In this document: positions 1 to 6,180 of the stretch, in pieces
Position numbering within the stretch: the first letter of the stretch is position 1
How the letters are laid out: every line of letters begins with the position of its first letter
Source of the DNA: HGM13006 sp963649625
Lineage (GTDB): Bacteria > Bacillota > Clostridia > Oscillospirales > Oscillospiraceae
DNA: 11,234 nt
Reading direction: 5' to 3'
Assembly: GCA_963649625.1 (NCBI GenBank)
Contig: CAVJIP010000123.1
Span: forward strand, 1 to 11,234
The notes under the pieces: model-generated
Told to the model about the DNA's origin: nothing
The model's database searches: none
Seen by the model: only the letters and a program-made list of their open reading frames with translations
Translations under genes and position numbers: made by a program

Positions 1-598
1 CGCCCAGCATATTGCTCCACTGGTCGTCGCCGCCGAACTGCATATTGCAGCCGTAGTGCTTGTAGAGGTAGTAGAAGTCGTAGGACTGCATAATCATATA
101 GTTGAACTCCAGGAAGGACAGGCCCTTTTCCATGCGCTGCTTATAGCACTCGGCCCGGAGCATATTGTTGACGGAGAAGCAGGCCCCCACCTCCCGAAGC
201 AGCTCCACATAGTTCAGGCTCAGCAGCCAGTCTGCGTTGTTGAGCATCATGGCCTTTCCATCGGAAAAGTCAATAAACCGCTCCATCTGCCGCTTGAAGC
301 ACTCGGCGTTGTGGTCAATGTCCTCCTTGGTGAGCATCTTCCGCATATCCGTCCGGCCGGAGGGATCCCCGATCATGGTGGTGCCACCGCCGATCAGGGC
401 AATGGGCTTATTCCCCGCCATTTGCAGACGCTTCATCAGGGTCAGGGCCATAAAGTGTCCCGCCGTCAAGCTGTCTGCGGTGCAGTCAAAGCCAATGTAG
501 AAGGTGGCCTTGCCCTCGTTGATCATGGTGCGAATCTCATCCTCATTTGTCACCTGGGCAATCAGGCCCCGGGCGACAAGCTCCTCATAAAGTTTCAT
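1..598 (-). CDS. tyrS: Tyrosyl-tRNA synthetase, N-terminal half (3' end beyond the window)
   Basis: This class I aminoacyl-tRNA synthetase charges tRNA-Tyr with tyrosine in the cytoplasm, in two steps through tyrosyl-adenylate. The visible 199 codons cover most of the Rossmann catalytic domain. They include the GFDxTADSL segment (residues 36-44), the class I signature region at 45-48, the IALIGGGTTMIGDPSGRTD stretch near 65-83, and the tyrosine-pocket segment LEFNYMIMQSYDF with MQFGGDDQW near the left edge. Full-length bacterial TyrRS is about 400-420 residues, so the KMSKS loop, anticodon-binding and S4-like parts are missing here. The ATG at 598 is preceded by AAGGAG (614-609) at a 10-nt spacing. 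The signature motif reads TAGH instead of HIGH, so the first histidine is replaced by threonine. Expression is under the T-box leader just upstream. The identification is very secure; the TAGH change could be a lineage trait. Confidence 0.96.
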   Translation of the reverse strand, partial: MKLYEELVARGLIAQVTNEDEIRTMINEGKATFYIGFDCTADSLTAGHFMALTLMKRLQMAGNKPIALIGGGTTMIGDPSGRTDMRKMLTKEDIDHNAECFKRQMERFIDFSDGKAMMLNNADWLLSLNYVELLREVGACFSVNNMLRAECYKQRMEKGLSFLEFNYMIMQSYDFYYLYKHYGCNMQFGGDDQWSNMLG

Positions 599-620
599 CA
601 CAGCGCATCTCCTTAAATAT

Positions 621-659
621 AAAATAAAAAGCCCCCCCGCTCCCGAAGGAGCAGAGGGC
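621..659 (-). terminator. T-box intrinsic terminator upstream of tyrS
   Basis: On the minus strand a GC-rich stem, GCCCUCUGCUCC (659-648) against GGAGCGGGGGGGC (643-631), closes on a UUCG tetraloop. It is followed by a U-rich tract, UUUUUAUUUU (630-621). The left arm contains the CCUCU that the antiterminator also needs, so the two structures exclude each other. Confidence 0.92.
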
Positions 660-900
660 GTATTGACGCGGTACCACCTCTGGTCGCCACGGCCTCACAG
701 CCGCAGCCTTGGGGAGTCAAGCAACTCCTGCGCAATAACGGGCGCACCCGTGGGGGCCTACTGAGAAACCCGTTCAGCCGGAAGCTCCAAAGTGTAATTT
801 CCACGGCGGGCCGTCTCCCTCTTGCACCGTTCCGAGGGCTCTCTTTCCACGGAATCTGCCATGTACTGTTCTTCTTCATCGCTTTTCACATATAAAAGTC
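621..900 (-). promoter_or_regulatory. T-box riboswitch, tyrosine-specific, controlling tyrS
   Basis: This is a transcribed leader that senses uncharged tRNA-Tyr and decides between termination and read-through into tyrS. Read on the minus strand, it has the GA-rich Stem I start (AAAGAGAGCCC near 845-830). The specifier region AAUUACAC contains a UAC Tyr codon at 796-794, followed by A. The antiterminator is complete: helix AGAGG (681-677) pairs with CCUCU (657-653) around the 7-nt bulge UGGUACC (676-670), and GCGU (669-666) pairs with ACGC (661-658) around loop CAAU. The UGGU of the bulge would pair with an ACCA acceptor end, as expected for a tRNA with discriminator A. The same CCUCU arm is shared with the terminator, giving the two exclusive states. 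The Tyr codon matches the downstream gene, which strongly supports the call. The 5' end is estimated from the promoter. Confidence 0.94.
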
Positions 901-906
901 CCTTCG

Positions 907-935
907 AGTATACCAGAGCCGGCGGGGCTTGTCAA
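907..935 (-). promoter_or_regulatory. Sigma-A promoter of the tyrS T-box leader
   Basis: A consensus -35 TTGACA (935-930) and -10 TATACT (912-907) are separated by exactly 17 bp. The -10 box carries the extended element TG one base upstream (915-914). Predicted transcription start is near 900. The -35 box overlaps the TGA stop codon (934-932) of the DUF2752 gene, so tyrS starts without any intergenic gap from the gene before it. Transcripts of that gene could also read into the T-box. Confidence 0.87.
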
Positions 936-1321
936 GGGATATTGCGCAGCAGCCCGAACACCAGAAGCACAAAAATCATCCCCCACACCAGGATATTCTC
1001 CCAGGGCAGGAGCCCTGTCCTTCCGTATTTCACATACCGCACCCCCCGGCTGCCTGCCAGCACCGCCCCAACAGGCAGCAGACAGAACACCGCCGGATTT
1101 GCCCGAAAGGCCCCCGCCACGTCCCCCCGGAGCAGCAGAAGGCACATCCGGGTCACGCCGCAGCCCGGACACTGAAAGCCCGTGACCAGACGAAACAGGC
1201 AGGGAATGCCGCCTATATGGCTGGCGACCCAACCATAGGCCGCTCCGGCCAAGGAAAGCCCCGCCAACCAGGCCACCAGCCTGAGAAGCCGCTTATTCCG
1301 CTGCGACCCGATTAAGCTCAT
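932..1321 (-). CDS. DUF2752 family small membrane protein
   Basis: This 129-residue protein of unknown function is likely to sit in the cytoplasmic membrane. It has about three hydrophobic segments (roughly residues 12-34, 73-90 and 106-125). The hallmark of DUF2752 is present: a CPGCGVTR motif at residues 51-58, with another cysteine at 41. The family usually carries this Cys-x-x-Cys-Gly-x-Thr-Arg motif near a membrane segment; its role is not established. The start codon lies 29 nt inside the 3' end of the DUF4234 gene, in another frame, so translation is probably coupled to that gene. The Shine-Dalgarno is weak (CAGG just before ATG), which fits coupling. The stop codon overlaps the tyrS -35 box. 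DUF2752 and DUF4234 proteins are commonly found as neighbours in Clostridia, to my recollection. Family assignment is fairly sure; function is unknown. Confidence 0.85.
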   Translation of the reverse strand: MSLIGSQRNKRLLRLVAWLAGLSLAGAAYGWVASHIGGIPCLFRLVTGFQCPGCGVTRMCLLLLRGDVAGAFRANPAVFCLLPVGAVLAGSRGVRYVKYGRTGLLPWENILVWGMIFVLLVFGLLRNIP

Positions 1322-1748
1322 CCTGGATCAGCGCCAGTGCCACAATGTCCAGCCCAAACAGAGACAGCAGCATATACAGGATCCCGGAGGTGCTGTCCTG
1401 GGGAGTGCCGTTCATCCGGCGGAGCTTATTGACCTTGGTACCCGCCTTGTAGAACCAGTAAAGCCCGTAAATCCCGCAGGTGACAATATCCAGCAGAAGC
1501 ACCATACCGCCGCTGGTGTCCTCTGTCTCCCCGGAGGCCATATTCAGGTCGGTGACAATTTGATATAGCCAGTAGAGCATATAGATTCCGCAGGTGACAA
1601 GGCTCAGAATAATGGCCACCGGAATGCTCCTCTGGGTAATCGGTGCCCGATAGCCACCTGCCGGAGTTGTGCGATGGAGGGCCGTTCCGCACACCGGGCA
1701 GAAATCCGCACGATCATCTACGTTGGATCCGCATTTAGGACAATTCAT
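1293..1748 (-). CDS. Zinc-ribbon DUF4234 membrane protein
   Basis: This 151-residue protein has an N-terminal zinc ribbon and a DUF4234-like membrane domain. The ribbon uses CPKC at residues 3-6 and CPVC at 17-20, a typical short four-cysteine zinc knuckle on the cytoplasmic side. After a linker, two similar hydrophobic units follow: VTCGIYMLYWLY (51-62) and VTCGIYGLYWFY (89-100), 38 residues apart, suggesting an internal duplication. A third hydrophobic stretch lies near 122-142. The start is well supported by GAGGAG about 8 nt upstream and by a good promoter 5' of it. It heads a short unit with the overlapping DUF2752 gene. The biochemical role of the family is unknown; by domain layout it may recruit a partner to the membrane through the ribbon, but that is only inference. 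Confidence 0.88.
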   Translation of the reverse strand: MNCPKCGSNVDDRADFCPVCGTALHRTTPAGGYRAPITQRSIPVAIILSLVTCGIYMLYWLYQIVTDLNMASGETEDTSGGMVLLLDIVTCGIYGLYWFYKAGTKVNKLRRMNGTPQDSTSGILYMLLSLFGLDIVALALIQDELNRVAAE

Positions 1749-1798
1749 TTTATTTCTCCTCTCTGGCCTGGGTCGCAGGCTGTTGTACTACTGCCCTC

Positions 1799-1827
1799 AA
1801 TATAGCGTACTTTCATGGAAATGTAAA
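1799..1827 (-). promoter_or_regulatory. Promoter of the DUF4234-DUF2752 unit
   Basis: TTTACA (1827-1822) and TATATT (1804-1799) are separated by 17 bp on the minus strand, each one mismatch from consensus. Predicted start is near 1792, giving a leader of about 44 nt that ends in a clear Shine-Dalgarno. It is divergent from the VanW-gene promoter about 90 bp away. Confidence 0.72.
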
Positions 1828-1912
1828 GGAAAACCTCTGTTTTTCGCCGGATTTTCGCATAAATCCTCCCCTTTGTGTTATGCTGACAGCAGTCCCCTCC
1901 CGCAGATTCTCA

Positions 1913-1941
1913 TTGCTTTTCTTTCGCTTTTTTTGTATAAT
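1913..1941 (+). promoter_or_regulatory. Promoter of the VanW-domain gene
   Basis: A perfect -10 TATAAT (1936-1941) lies 17 bp after TTGCTT (1913-1918), which keeps only the TTG of the -35 consensus. The T-rich spacer may help promoter bending. Predicted start is near 1948, about 36 nt before the ATG. Confidence 0.65.
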
Positions 1942-1983
1942 ACAGGCATATTTCGATTTTTCTCTCCCGGAAAGGAGTATTCT

Positions 1984-4077
1984 ATGAACAAGCAGCATCA
2001 GCCGGAGGCCCCCCAGGAGGTCACTCCGGCCCCCAGTCCTGCACCGGAGGCCTCCCTGGAGGCGGCGGCAAGGGCGAAAACCACCCCGGCAGAGGCAGAC
2101 ACTGCCCCGGTCGATAGGGAGGTTTCCCCATCCGAAGCAAACACCGCCCCAGAAAGTACAACCACATCGCCCCAGGCGGACGCATCCCCGGTTTCCGCCG
2201 CCCCCATTGAGATGGGCCCTATTCTTTCTGCGGCTCCCGCCTCGGATACGGCATCCCCAGAGGCCCAGCCCGTCTCCCCGGAGCACATGCCCGGCTTTTT
2301 CCGGCGGCATCGTCTTCCAGTGATTCTTGCATCGGTATTCCTGCTTCTGGCCATCACCGCCGGAGCCGTAACGGCCTACTGCTATATCGTGATCCGTCCA
2401 TACGGTTCCTATGACAGAATCCTCCCCAATGTCTACTGCGCCGGGGTGGATCTGGGCGGCATGACCCAGCAGGAGGCCCAGGCCGCCGTGGAGGAGGCCC
2501 TGCGGAACCCCGCCAACCAGGTCAAGCTGATTCTGCCGGACCGGGAGTATACCTTCCAGCCCCGCCAAGAGGGTATCACCCTGAACGGAGCGGAAATCGC
2601 CCAAGCGGCCTACAGTTATGGCCGGAGCGACCCCAGTGCCTATGGAATGTACCGGGCCTATCAGGCCGCCGCCAAGTCCACCTACCGGCTCACAGCGGAA
2701 ACCGACCTGGTTTACAGTACAGAGGACATTCAAAATCTGGCGGTGGAAATCTATCGGGAAACCCGACTTGCCCCCACCGCCTCCACCGCCAGCTTTGACG
2801 AGAACACCCATACCGTGACCGTAACCCTGGGCACCCCGGGCCATCAGATTGCCCCCAAGACCATTTATGATGCCCTGTGCGCCGCCTTTGAGGAGATGGA
2901 TTTCTCCGACATTACCATGGACTATACCTCGGTGGAGATCGACCAGAATGCCCTACACACTCTGTGTCTGGAGACGGCCTCCGGCTTTGAGATTCCCGTG
3001 GCCGACCCGGTGATTGTCGCCAACCAAGACACCCACGCCATTGACCTGACCATGGGCACCCAGGGCTGGGCCCTGGACGAAAATGCCCTTTACGCCCTGG
3101 CCCAGGAGGCCGTCACCGAAAAAAGCTACGGCCAGGTCTGCCTTGCCATGACCGCTGTGGAGCCTGCGGAAATCGACATCACCCCCGCCTATCATGAGCT
3201 GGCCTGCGACCCCACGGAGCCATATTACTACGCCGGAGACGTGCAGGAGGGCTTGGACGGCTATACCCTGGACTGGGAGGCCGCCATTACCCAGATTCTG
3301 GATGCCACCTACGGTCAGCAGCTGAGCATTCCCATGACCCCCATTGCTCCGAAGCTCACGGCGGCAGAGGTGCGGGCGGTGCTGTTCCGGGATCGGCTTT
3401 CCTCCTACAGCTCTCCCTATACCTCCAACGCCAACCGCACCCACAATCTGGTGCTGGCCTGTGAGGCCATTGACGGCACCGTGATCAATCCGGGGCAAAC
3501 CTTCTCCTTTAACAATGTGGTGGGAGAACGCACCGCCGCCAAGGGCTATCGGGCGGCCACGGTCTATGTGGGAACCCAGTCCAAGGATGAGCTGGGCGGC
3601 GGCATTTGTCAGGTGGCCTCCACCATCTACGATGCGGCCCTGTATGCGGAAATGACCATCACCTCCCGGGCCTGCCACACATTCTTTGTGACCTATGTAC
3701 CCGGCGGTCTGGATGCCACGGTCTACTGGGGTTCCCTGGACTTCTGTTTCCGAAACGACACGGATTATCCCATCCGGGTCAACGCCTCGGTCAGCGGCGG
3801 CTATGTGAACATCTCCATTGACGGCACAAAAACCAACGACCATGTGGTAAAGCTCTCCAGCACCCGCCTGGCTACGGAGCCCTATAGCACCGTATACCGG
3901 GAGGACAGCTCCAAACCCGCAGGCTATGAGGAGGAAACCACCTATCCCTACACCGGCTACACCTACGAGGCCTATCAGTATATCTATGACGGAAACGGGA
4001 ATCTGCTGGAAAGCAACTACCTGGGCAAAAGCACCTATGATAAACGGGATAGGGTCATTACTGTGGGCACCGGTTAG
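1984..4077 (+). CDS. Membrane-anchored VanW-domain cell-wall protein
   Basis: This 697-residue protein is predicted to be anchored by one membrane segment and to work in the cell envelope. Residues 1-105 form a Pro/Ala/Ser/Thr/Glu-rich, probably disordered cytoplasmic tail. FRRHR (106-110) precedes the transmembrane helix (111-137). Outside follow two repeats resembling the YoaR-type putative peptidoglycan-binding domain (about 150-270, starting with YCAGVDLGGMT, and about 330-400). The VanW domain (about 470-605) includes NPGQTFSFN, VGERTAAKGY and the signature GGGICQVAS (538-546). A G5-like C-terminal piece ends in RVITVGTG. The reading frame is open upstream to 1669, but the ATG at 1984 is chosen because AAAGGAG lies 8 nt before it and the TATAAT promoter lies further upstream. 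VanW occurs in vanB-type clusters, but such chromosomal homologues do not imply vancomycin resistance; no van genes are nearby. The precise activity is unknown. Confidence 0.93.
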   Translation: MNKQHQPEAPQEVTPAPSPAPEASLEAAARAKTTPAEADTAPVDREVSPSEANTAPESTTTSPQADASPVSAAPIEMGPILSAAPASDTASPEAQPVSPEHMPGFFRRHRLPVILASVFLLLAITAGAVTAYCYIVIRPYGSYDRILPNVYCAGVDLGGMTQQEAQAAVEEALRNPANQVKLILPDREYTFQPRQEGITLNGAEIAQAAYSYGRSDPSAYGMYRAYQAAAKSTYRLTAETDLVYSTEDIQNLAVEIYRETRLAPTASTASFDENTHTVTVTLGTPGHQIAPKTIYDALCAAFEEMDFSDITMDYTSVEIDQNALHTLCLETASGFEIPVADPVIVANQDTHAIDLTMGTQGWALDENALYALAQEAVTEKSYGQVCLAMTAVEPAEIDITPAYHELACDPTEPYYYAGDVQEGLDGYTLDWEAAITQILDATYGQQLSIPMTPIAPKLTAAEVRAVLFRDRLSSYSSPYTSNANRTHNLVLACEAIDGTVINPGQTFSFNNVVGERTAAKGYRAATVYVGTQSKDELGGGICQVASTIYDAALYAEMTITSRACHTFFVTYVPGGLDATVYWGSLDFCFRNDTDYPIRVNASVSGGYVNISIDGTKTNDHVVKLSSTRLATEPYSTVYREDSSKPAGYEEETTYPYTGYTYEAYQYIYDGNGNLLESNYLGKSTYDKRDRVITVGTG

Positions 4078-4132
4078 CGGCGGCCTTGGGGCAATGCGCA
4101 TCCCAAATTCTTCAACAACGCCAAACTGTAGG

Positions 4133-4161
4133 TTGATTTTTACAGTCTCTTATGCCAGAAT
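4133..4161 (+). promoter_or_regulatory. Possible promoter of the BMP lipoprotein gene
   Basis: TTGATT (4133-4138), a 17-bp spacer, and CAGAAT (4156-4161) with an extended TG element (4153-4154) give a plausible but imperfect promoter. A 6-bp inverted repeat, ACTGTA (4125-4130) with TACAGT (4141-4146), spans the -35 box and could be a weak terminator remnant of the VanW gene or an operator. No convincing intrinsic terminator follows the VanW gene. Confidence 0.42.
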
Positions 4162-4192
4162 AGAGGCACGACCCTGTGCATCGAAACACAAA

Positions 4193-4225
4193 GGCAATGC
4201 CGGGGGCATTGCCGTCAGACGGAGG
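4193..4225 (+). promoter_or_regulatory. Leader hairpins at the BMP-gene Shine-Dalgarno
   Basis: A perfect 9-bp inverted repeat, GGCAATGCC (4193-4201) and GGCATTGCC (4205-4213) with loop GGG, ends 7 nt before the Shine-Dalgarno GGAGG (4221-4225). A second small hairpin, CCGT (4212-4215) with ACGG (4219-4222), overlaps both the 3' arm of the first and the first two bases of the Shine-Dalgarno. The two cannot fully form together. There is no U tract, so this is not an intrinsic terminator; translational control is possible but unproven. Confidence 0.45.
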
Positions 4226-4233
4226 TTATCAAG

Positions 4234-5418
4234 ATGAAAAAAATCCTGTCCCTGGCTTTGGCCGCTGCCATGCTGCTGTCTGTCCTGACAGGCTGTGGCT
4301 CCGAAAGCACCAGCACGGATACGTCCGATTCCACAGCTGTCTCTCCAGCTGCCACGGCTGCCCCTGCCGCCACGGCTACGGCTGTCCCTGCCGCCTCCGA
4401 GGCTGCCGACAGCACCGTCACTCCGTCGGAGGCCGCCGTCAGTGAGAAGATTGCCCTGGTCACGGATATGGGCAATATTGACGATGACTCCTTCCTCCAG
4501 ACCTGCTGGGAGGCCGTTGTGGCCTACAGTGAGGAATACGGCATTGAGAATATCTACTATAAGCCCTCTGAGGATTCCACCGATGCTCGGGCAGCAGCCA
4601 TTGCCCAGGCCGTGGACGAAGGGGCTACCGTGGTGGTTCTGCCCGGATCCCTGTTCGGTGAGGCCATCGGTCTGACCCAGGACAAATATCCCAATGTGAA
4701 GTTTATCACCGTTGACGTAAGTGAAGATGCCCTGGGCGGCACTGCCCTGGCCTCCAATACCTATTCCATGGTGTTTCACGAGGAACAATCCGGTTATCTG
4801 GCCGGCTACGCCGCCGTGATGGAGGGCTACACCAAATTGGGCTTCCTGGGCGGCATGGAGGTTCCTGCGGTGCAGCGTTACGGCTACGGCTATGTTCAGG
4901 GCATCAATGATGCCGCCCGGGAGCTGGGCCAAGAGGTTGAGCTCAAGTACACCTACAGTGGCCGGTTCAGCGTCGATTCCGGCATTACCGAAAAAATGGC
5001 GGGCTGGTACGCCGAGGGCACCGAAGTGATTTTCGCCTGCGGCGGCGGCATTTACGCCTCCGTTGTGGATGCCGCCAATCAGCATGAGGGGAAGGTCATT
5101 GGGGTTGACGCAGACCAGTCCCACCTTGACCCCTGTATTATCACCTCTGCCACTAAGGGCTTGTTCTCCGCCACCTATGGGGCGCTGGATGCCTACTTCA
5201 CCGGCAAATGGGACACTGTAGGTGGCACCATTGCCAGTCTGTCCCTGACGGAGGGGGACTATGTGGGCCTGCCCATCGATACCTGGAGCCTGGAAAACTA
5301 CTCCCTGGAGGACTACAACAAGCTGGTGGAGGAGATCAAAAACGGTAACGTCCAGATCTCCGACAGCATTACGGCTATGCCCGAGGTGGACTCCCATGTG
5401 ACCCTCATCACCGACTGA
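4234..5418 (+). CDS. BMP-family (PnrA-like) substrate-binding lipoprotein
   Basis: This 394-residue extracellular lipoprotein captures a small ligand for import. The signal peptide has a lipobox LTGC (residues 18-21), so Cys21 should be lipid-modified and anchored to the membrane. Residues 22-70 are a Ser/Thr/Ala/Pro-rich linker. The two-lobed periplasmic-binding fold of the Bmp/PnrA family follows. It shows KIALVTDMGNIDDDSF (about 72-87), the family's ligand-site start, then TVVVLPG, FITVDV, HEEQSGYLAGYAA, LGFLGGM, YGYGYVQGINDA and the IGVDADQ segment. Characterised members bind purine nucleosides and feed an ABC importer, but no ATPase or permease for it lies next door, so the transporter must be encoded elsewhere or the protein acts as a sensor. 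Start choice is supported by GGAGG 8 nt before ATG and the signal peptide. It ends before a strong convergent terminator. Ligand identity is not determinable here. Confidence 0.93.
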   Translation: MKKILSLALAAAMLLSVLTGCGSESTSTDTSDSTAVSPAATAAPAATATAVPAASEAADSTVTPSEAAVSEKIALVTDMGNIDDDSFLQTCWEAVVAYSEEYGIENIYYKPSEDSTDARAAAIAQAVDEGATVVVLPGSLFGEAIGLTQDKYPNVKFITVDVSEDALGGTALASNTYSMVFHEEQSGYLAGYAAVMEGYTKLGFLGGMEVPAVQRYGYGYVQGINDAARELGQEVELKYTYSGRFSVDSGITEKMAGWYAEGTEVIFACGGGIYASVVDAANQHEGKVIGVDADQSHLDPCIITSATKGLFSATYGALDAYFTGKWDTVGGTIASLSLTEGDYVGLPIDTWSLENYSLEDYNKLVEEIKNGNVQISDSITAMPEVDSHVTLITD

Positions 5419-5424
5419 TTCTGT

Positions 5425-5466
5425 TAAAATTCTCAAAAGGGCCCGCTGCGAAAACGCAGCGGGCCC
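5425..5466. terminator. Convergent intrinsic terminator
   Basis: A perfect 12-bp stem, GGGCCCGCTGCG (5439-5450) and CGCAGCGGGCCC (5455-5466), closes on an AAAA loop between the convergent BMP and HD-domain genes. On the minus strand it is followed by a U-rich run, UUUUGAGAAUUUUA (5438-5425), so it terminates leftward transcription well. On the plus strand the tail is CUUCGUAU, which is weaker, but the stem probably also stops BMP transcripts. Confidence 0.88.
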
Positions 5467-5483
5467 CTTCGTATCTGCTATAT

Positions 5484-6062
5484 TTATTTTCCTTCCAGGA
5501 AATAGGTGGCCTCCATATCCGCAACGGACAGGGCAAAGGCCAGAGGAAACAGCTCCAGGGCTTTCCCCACGCTCCCCTTGTCCTCCTGGCCGGAGAAGCC
5601 CATGTGATAGCGAATGGCAAAGGCCTCCTCCCGGCTCAGGCGCATAAAGCCGGAGACAATGTAAACCGACTTCTCCCCGTGCCCATAGGGCAGCGGGTCG
5701 TCAAAGGTATACACCGGCACCTTCTGCCAAACCCCATGCTCATCCTTGACGTTTCGGGTGCCGCTTTTGTAGCAGCCGATCTTGCACACATCGTGGAGCA
5801 GTGCCACCAGGGCAATGGTTTCCTGGGAATAGGACATCCCATAAAGCTCCTGCACCCGCTCTCGGGCCAGATAGGCCTTCAGGCACTCATATACATTGAT
5901 GCTGTGCTGGGCCAGTCCGCCGGCGTAGGAGCCGTGAAACCGGGTGCTGGCCGGAGACGTAAAGAAATCGGACTTGTTGACCAGGTAGTCCAGGCACTTA
6001 TCCGCTCCCTCCCGGTGGATGTTCTGCTCATAAAGCTCTACGAAGGTGTCCTGTATGCTCAT
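5484..6062 (-). CDS. Small HD-domain phosphohydrolase
   Basis: This 192-residue cytoplasmic protein of the HD superfamily contains metal-dependent phosphohydrolase features. The expected metal ligands are visible: His53 in GLAQHSINV, the HD pair His90-Asp91 in LLHDVCKIG, and Asp182 in SVADMEA. His128 (YGHGEKS) and His153 (RYHMG) may add to the active site. HD proteins of this type act on nucleotides, (oligo)nucleotides or related phosphates; the substrate here is unknown. The frame is open for 23 more codons upstream, but the ATG at 6062 is chosen because AAAGGAG sits 7 nt before it and the added residues look non-coding. It follows the DUF4340 gene by 118 nt with no clear terminator between, so it may be co-transcribed with the ABC unit or use its own weak promoter. 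It ends at a strong terminator. Confidence 0.9.
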   Translation of the reverse strand: MSIQDTFVELYEQNIHREGADKCLDYLVNKSDFFTSPASTRFHGSYAGGLAQHSINVYECLKAYLARERVQELYGMSYSQETIALVALLHDVCKIGCYKSGTRNVKDEHGVWQKVPVYTFDDPLPYGHGEKSVYIVSGFMRLSREEAFAIRYHMGFSGQEDKGSVGKALELFPLAFALSVADMEATYFLEGK

Positions 6063-6082
6063 CCTAGTGCTCCTTTCTGTCA

Positions 6083-6115
6083 GCGGCACTGCCGCATGGC
6101 CATGGATATTATCCA
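6083..6115. repeat. Three abutting palindromes upstream of the HD gene
   Basis: GCGGC-act-GCCGC (6083-6095), CATGGCCATG (6095-6104) and TGGATA-t-TATCCA (6103-6115) follow one another, sharing one or two bases at each join. They lie 21-53 nt upstream of the HD-gene start codon. On the minus strand the outermost contains GATAAT, a possible -10 hexamer without a good -35. They could be operator sites or RNA hairpins. Short dyads arise by chance, so confidence is modest. Confidence 0.35.
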
Positions 6116-6180
6116 AACGCCCCCTCCACAAGAAACAGTGTTCCGCTGTCTCCTATAGAGGGAGCGTTTCTGAGAAAATC

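Noticed and set aside
613..879. 88-codon minus-strand frame between tyrS and DUF2752
   Set aside because: It lies wholly within the T-box leader and its bases are explained by the riboswitch stems; the protein resembles nothing known and ends in the terminator.
1813..2844. 343-codon minus-strand frame opposite the VanW gene
   Set aside because: Gly/Arg-rich antisense of the Pro/Ala-rich tail; it covers both divergent promoters and has no plausible start.
1984..4077. VanW gene as evidence of a vancomycin-resistance cluster
   Set aside because: No vanHAX, vanY or vanRS genes are present; VanW-domain proteins are common chromosomal envelope proteins in Clostridia.
4158..4222. Lysine-riboswitch-like fragments (AGAGGCACGA, GGCATTGCCG) before the BMP gene
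   Set aside because: Only short pieces resemble the lysine aptamer; the P2-P4 core and the CCGAAG end are missing and the stretch is far too short for that class.
4150..5436. 428-codon minus-strand frame opposite the BMP lipoprotein gene
   Set aside because: It is a mirror of a GC-rich gene: rich in Gly/His/Val, no Shine-Dalgarno, and it runs through the terminator. The plus-strand protein has a lipobox and clear family motifs.
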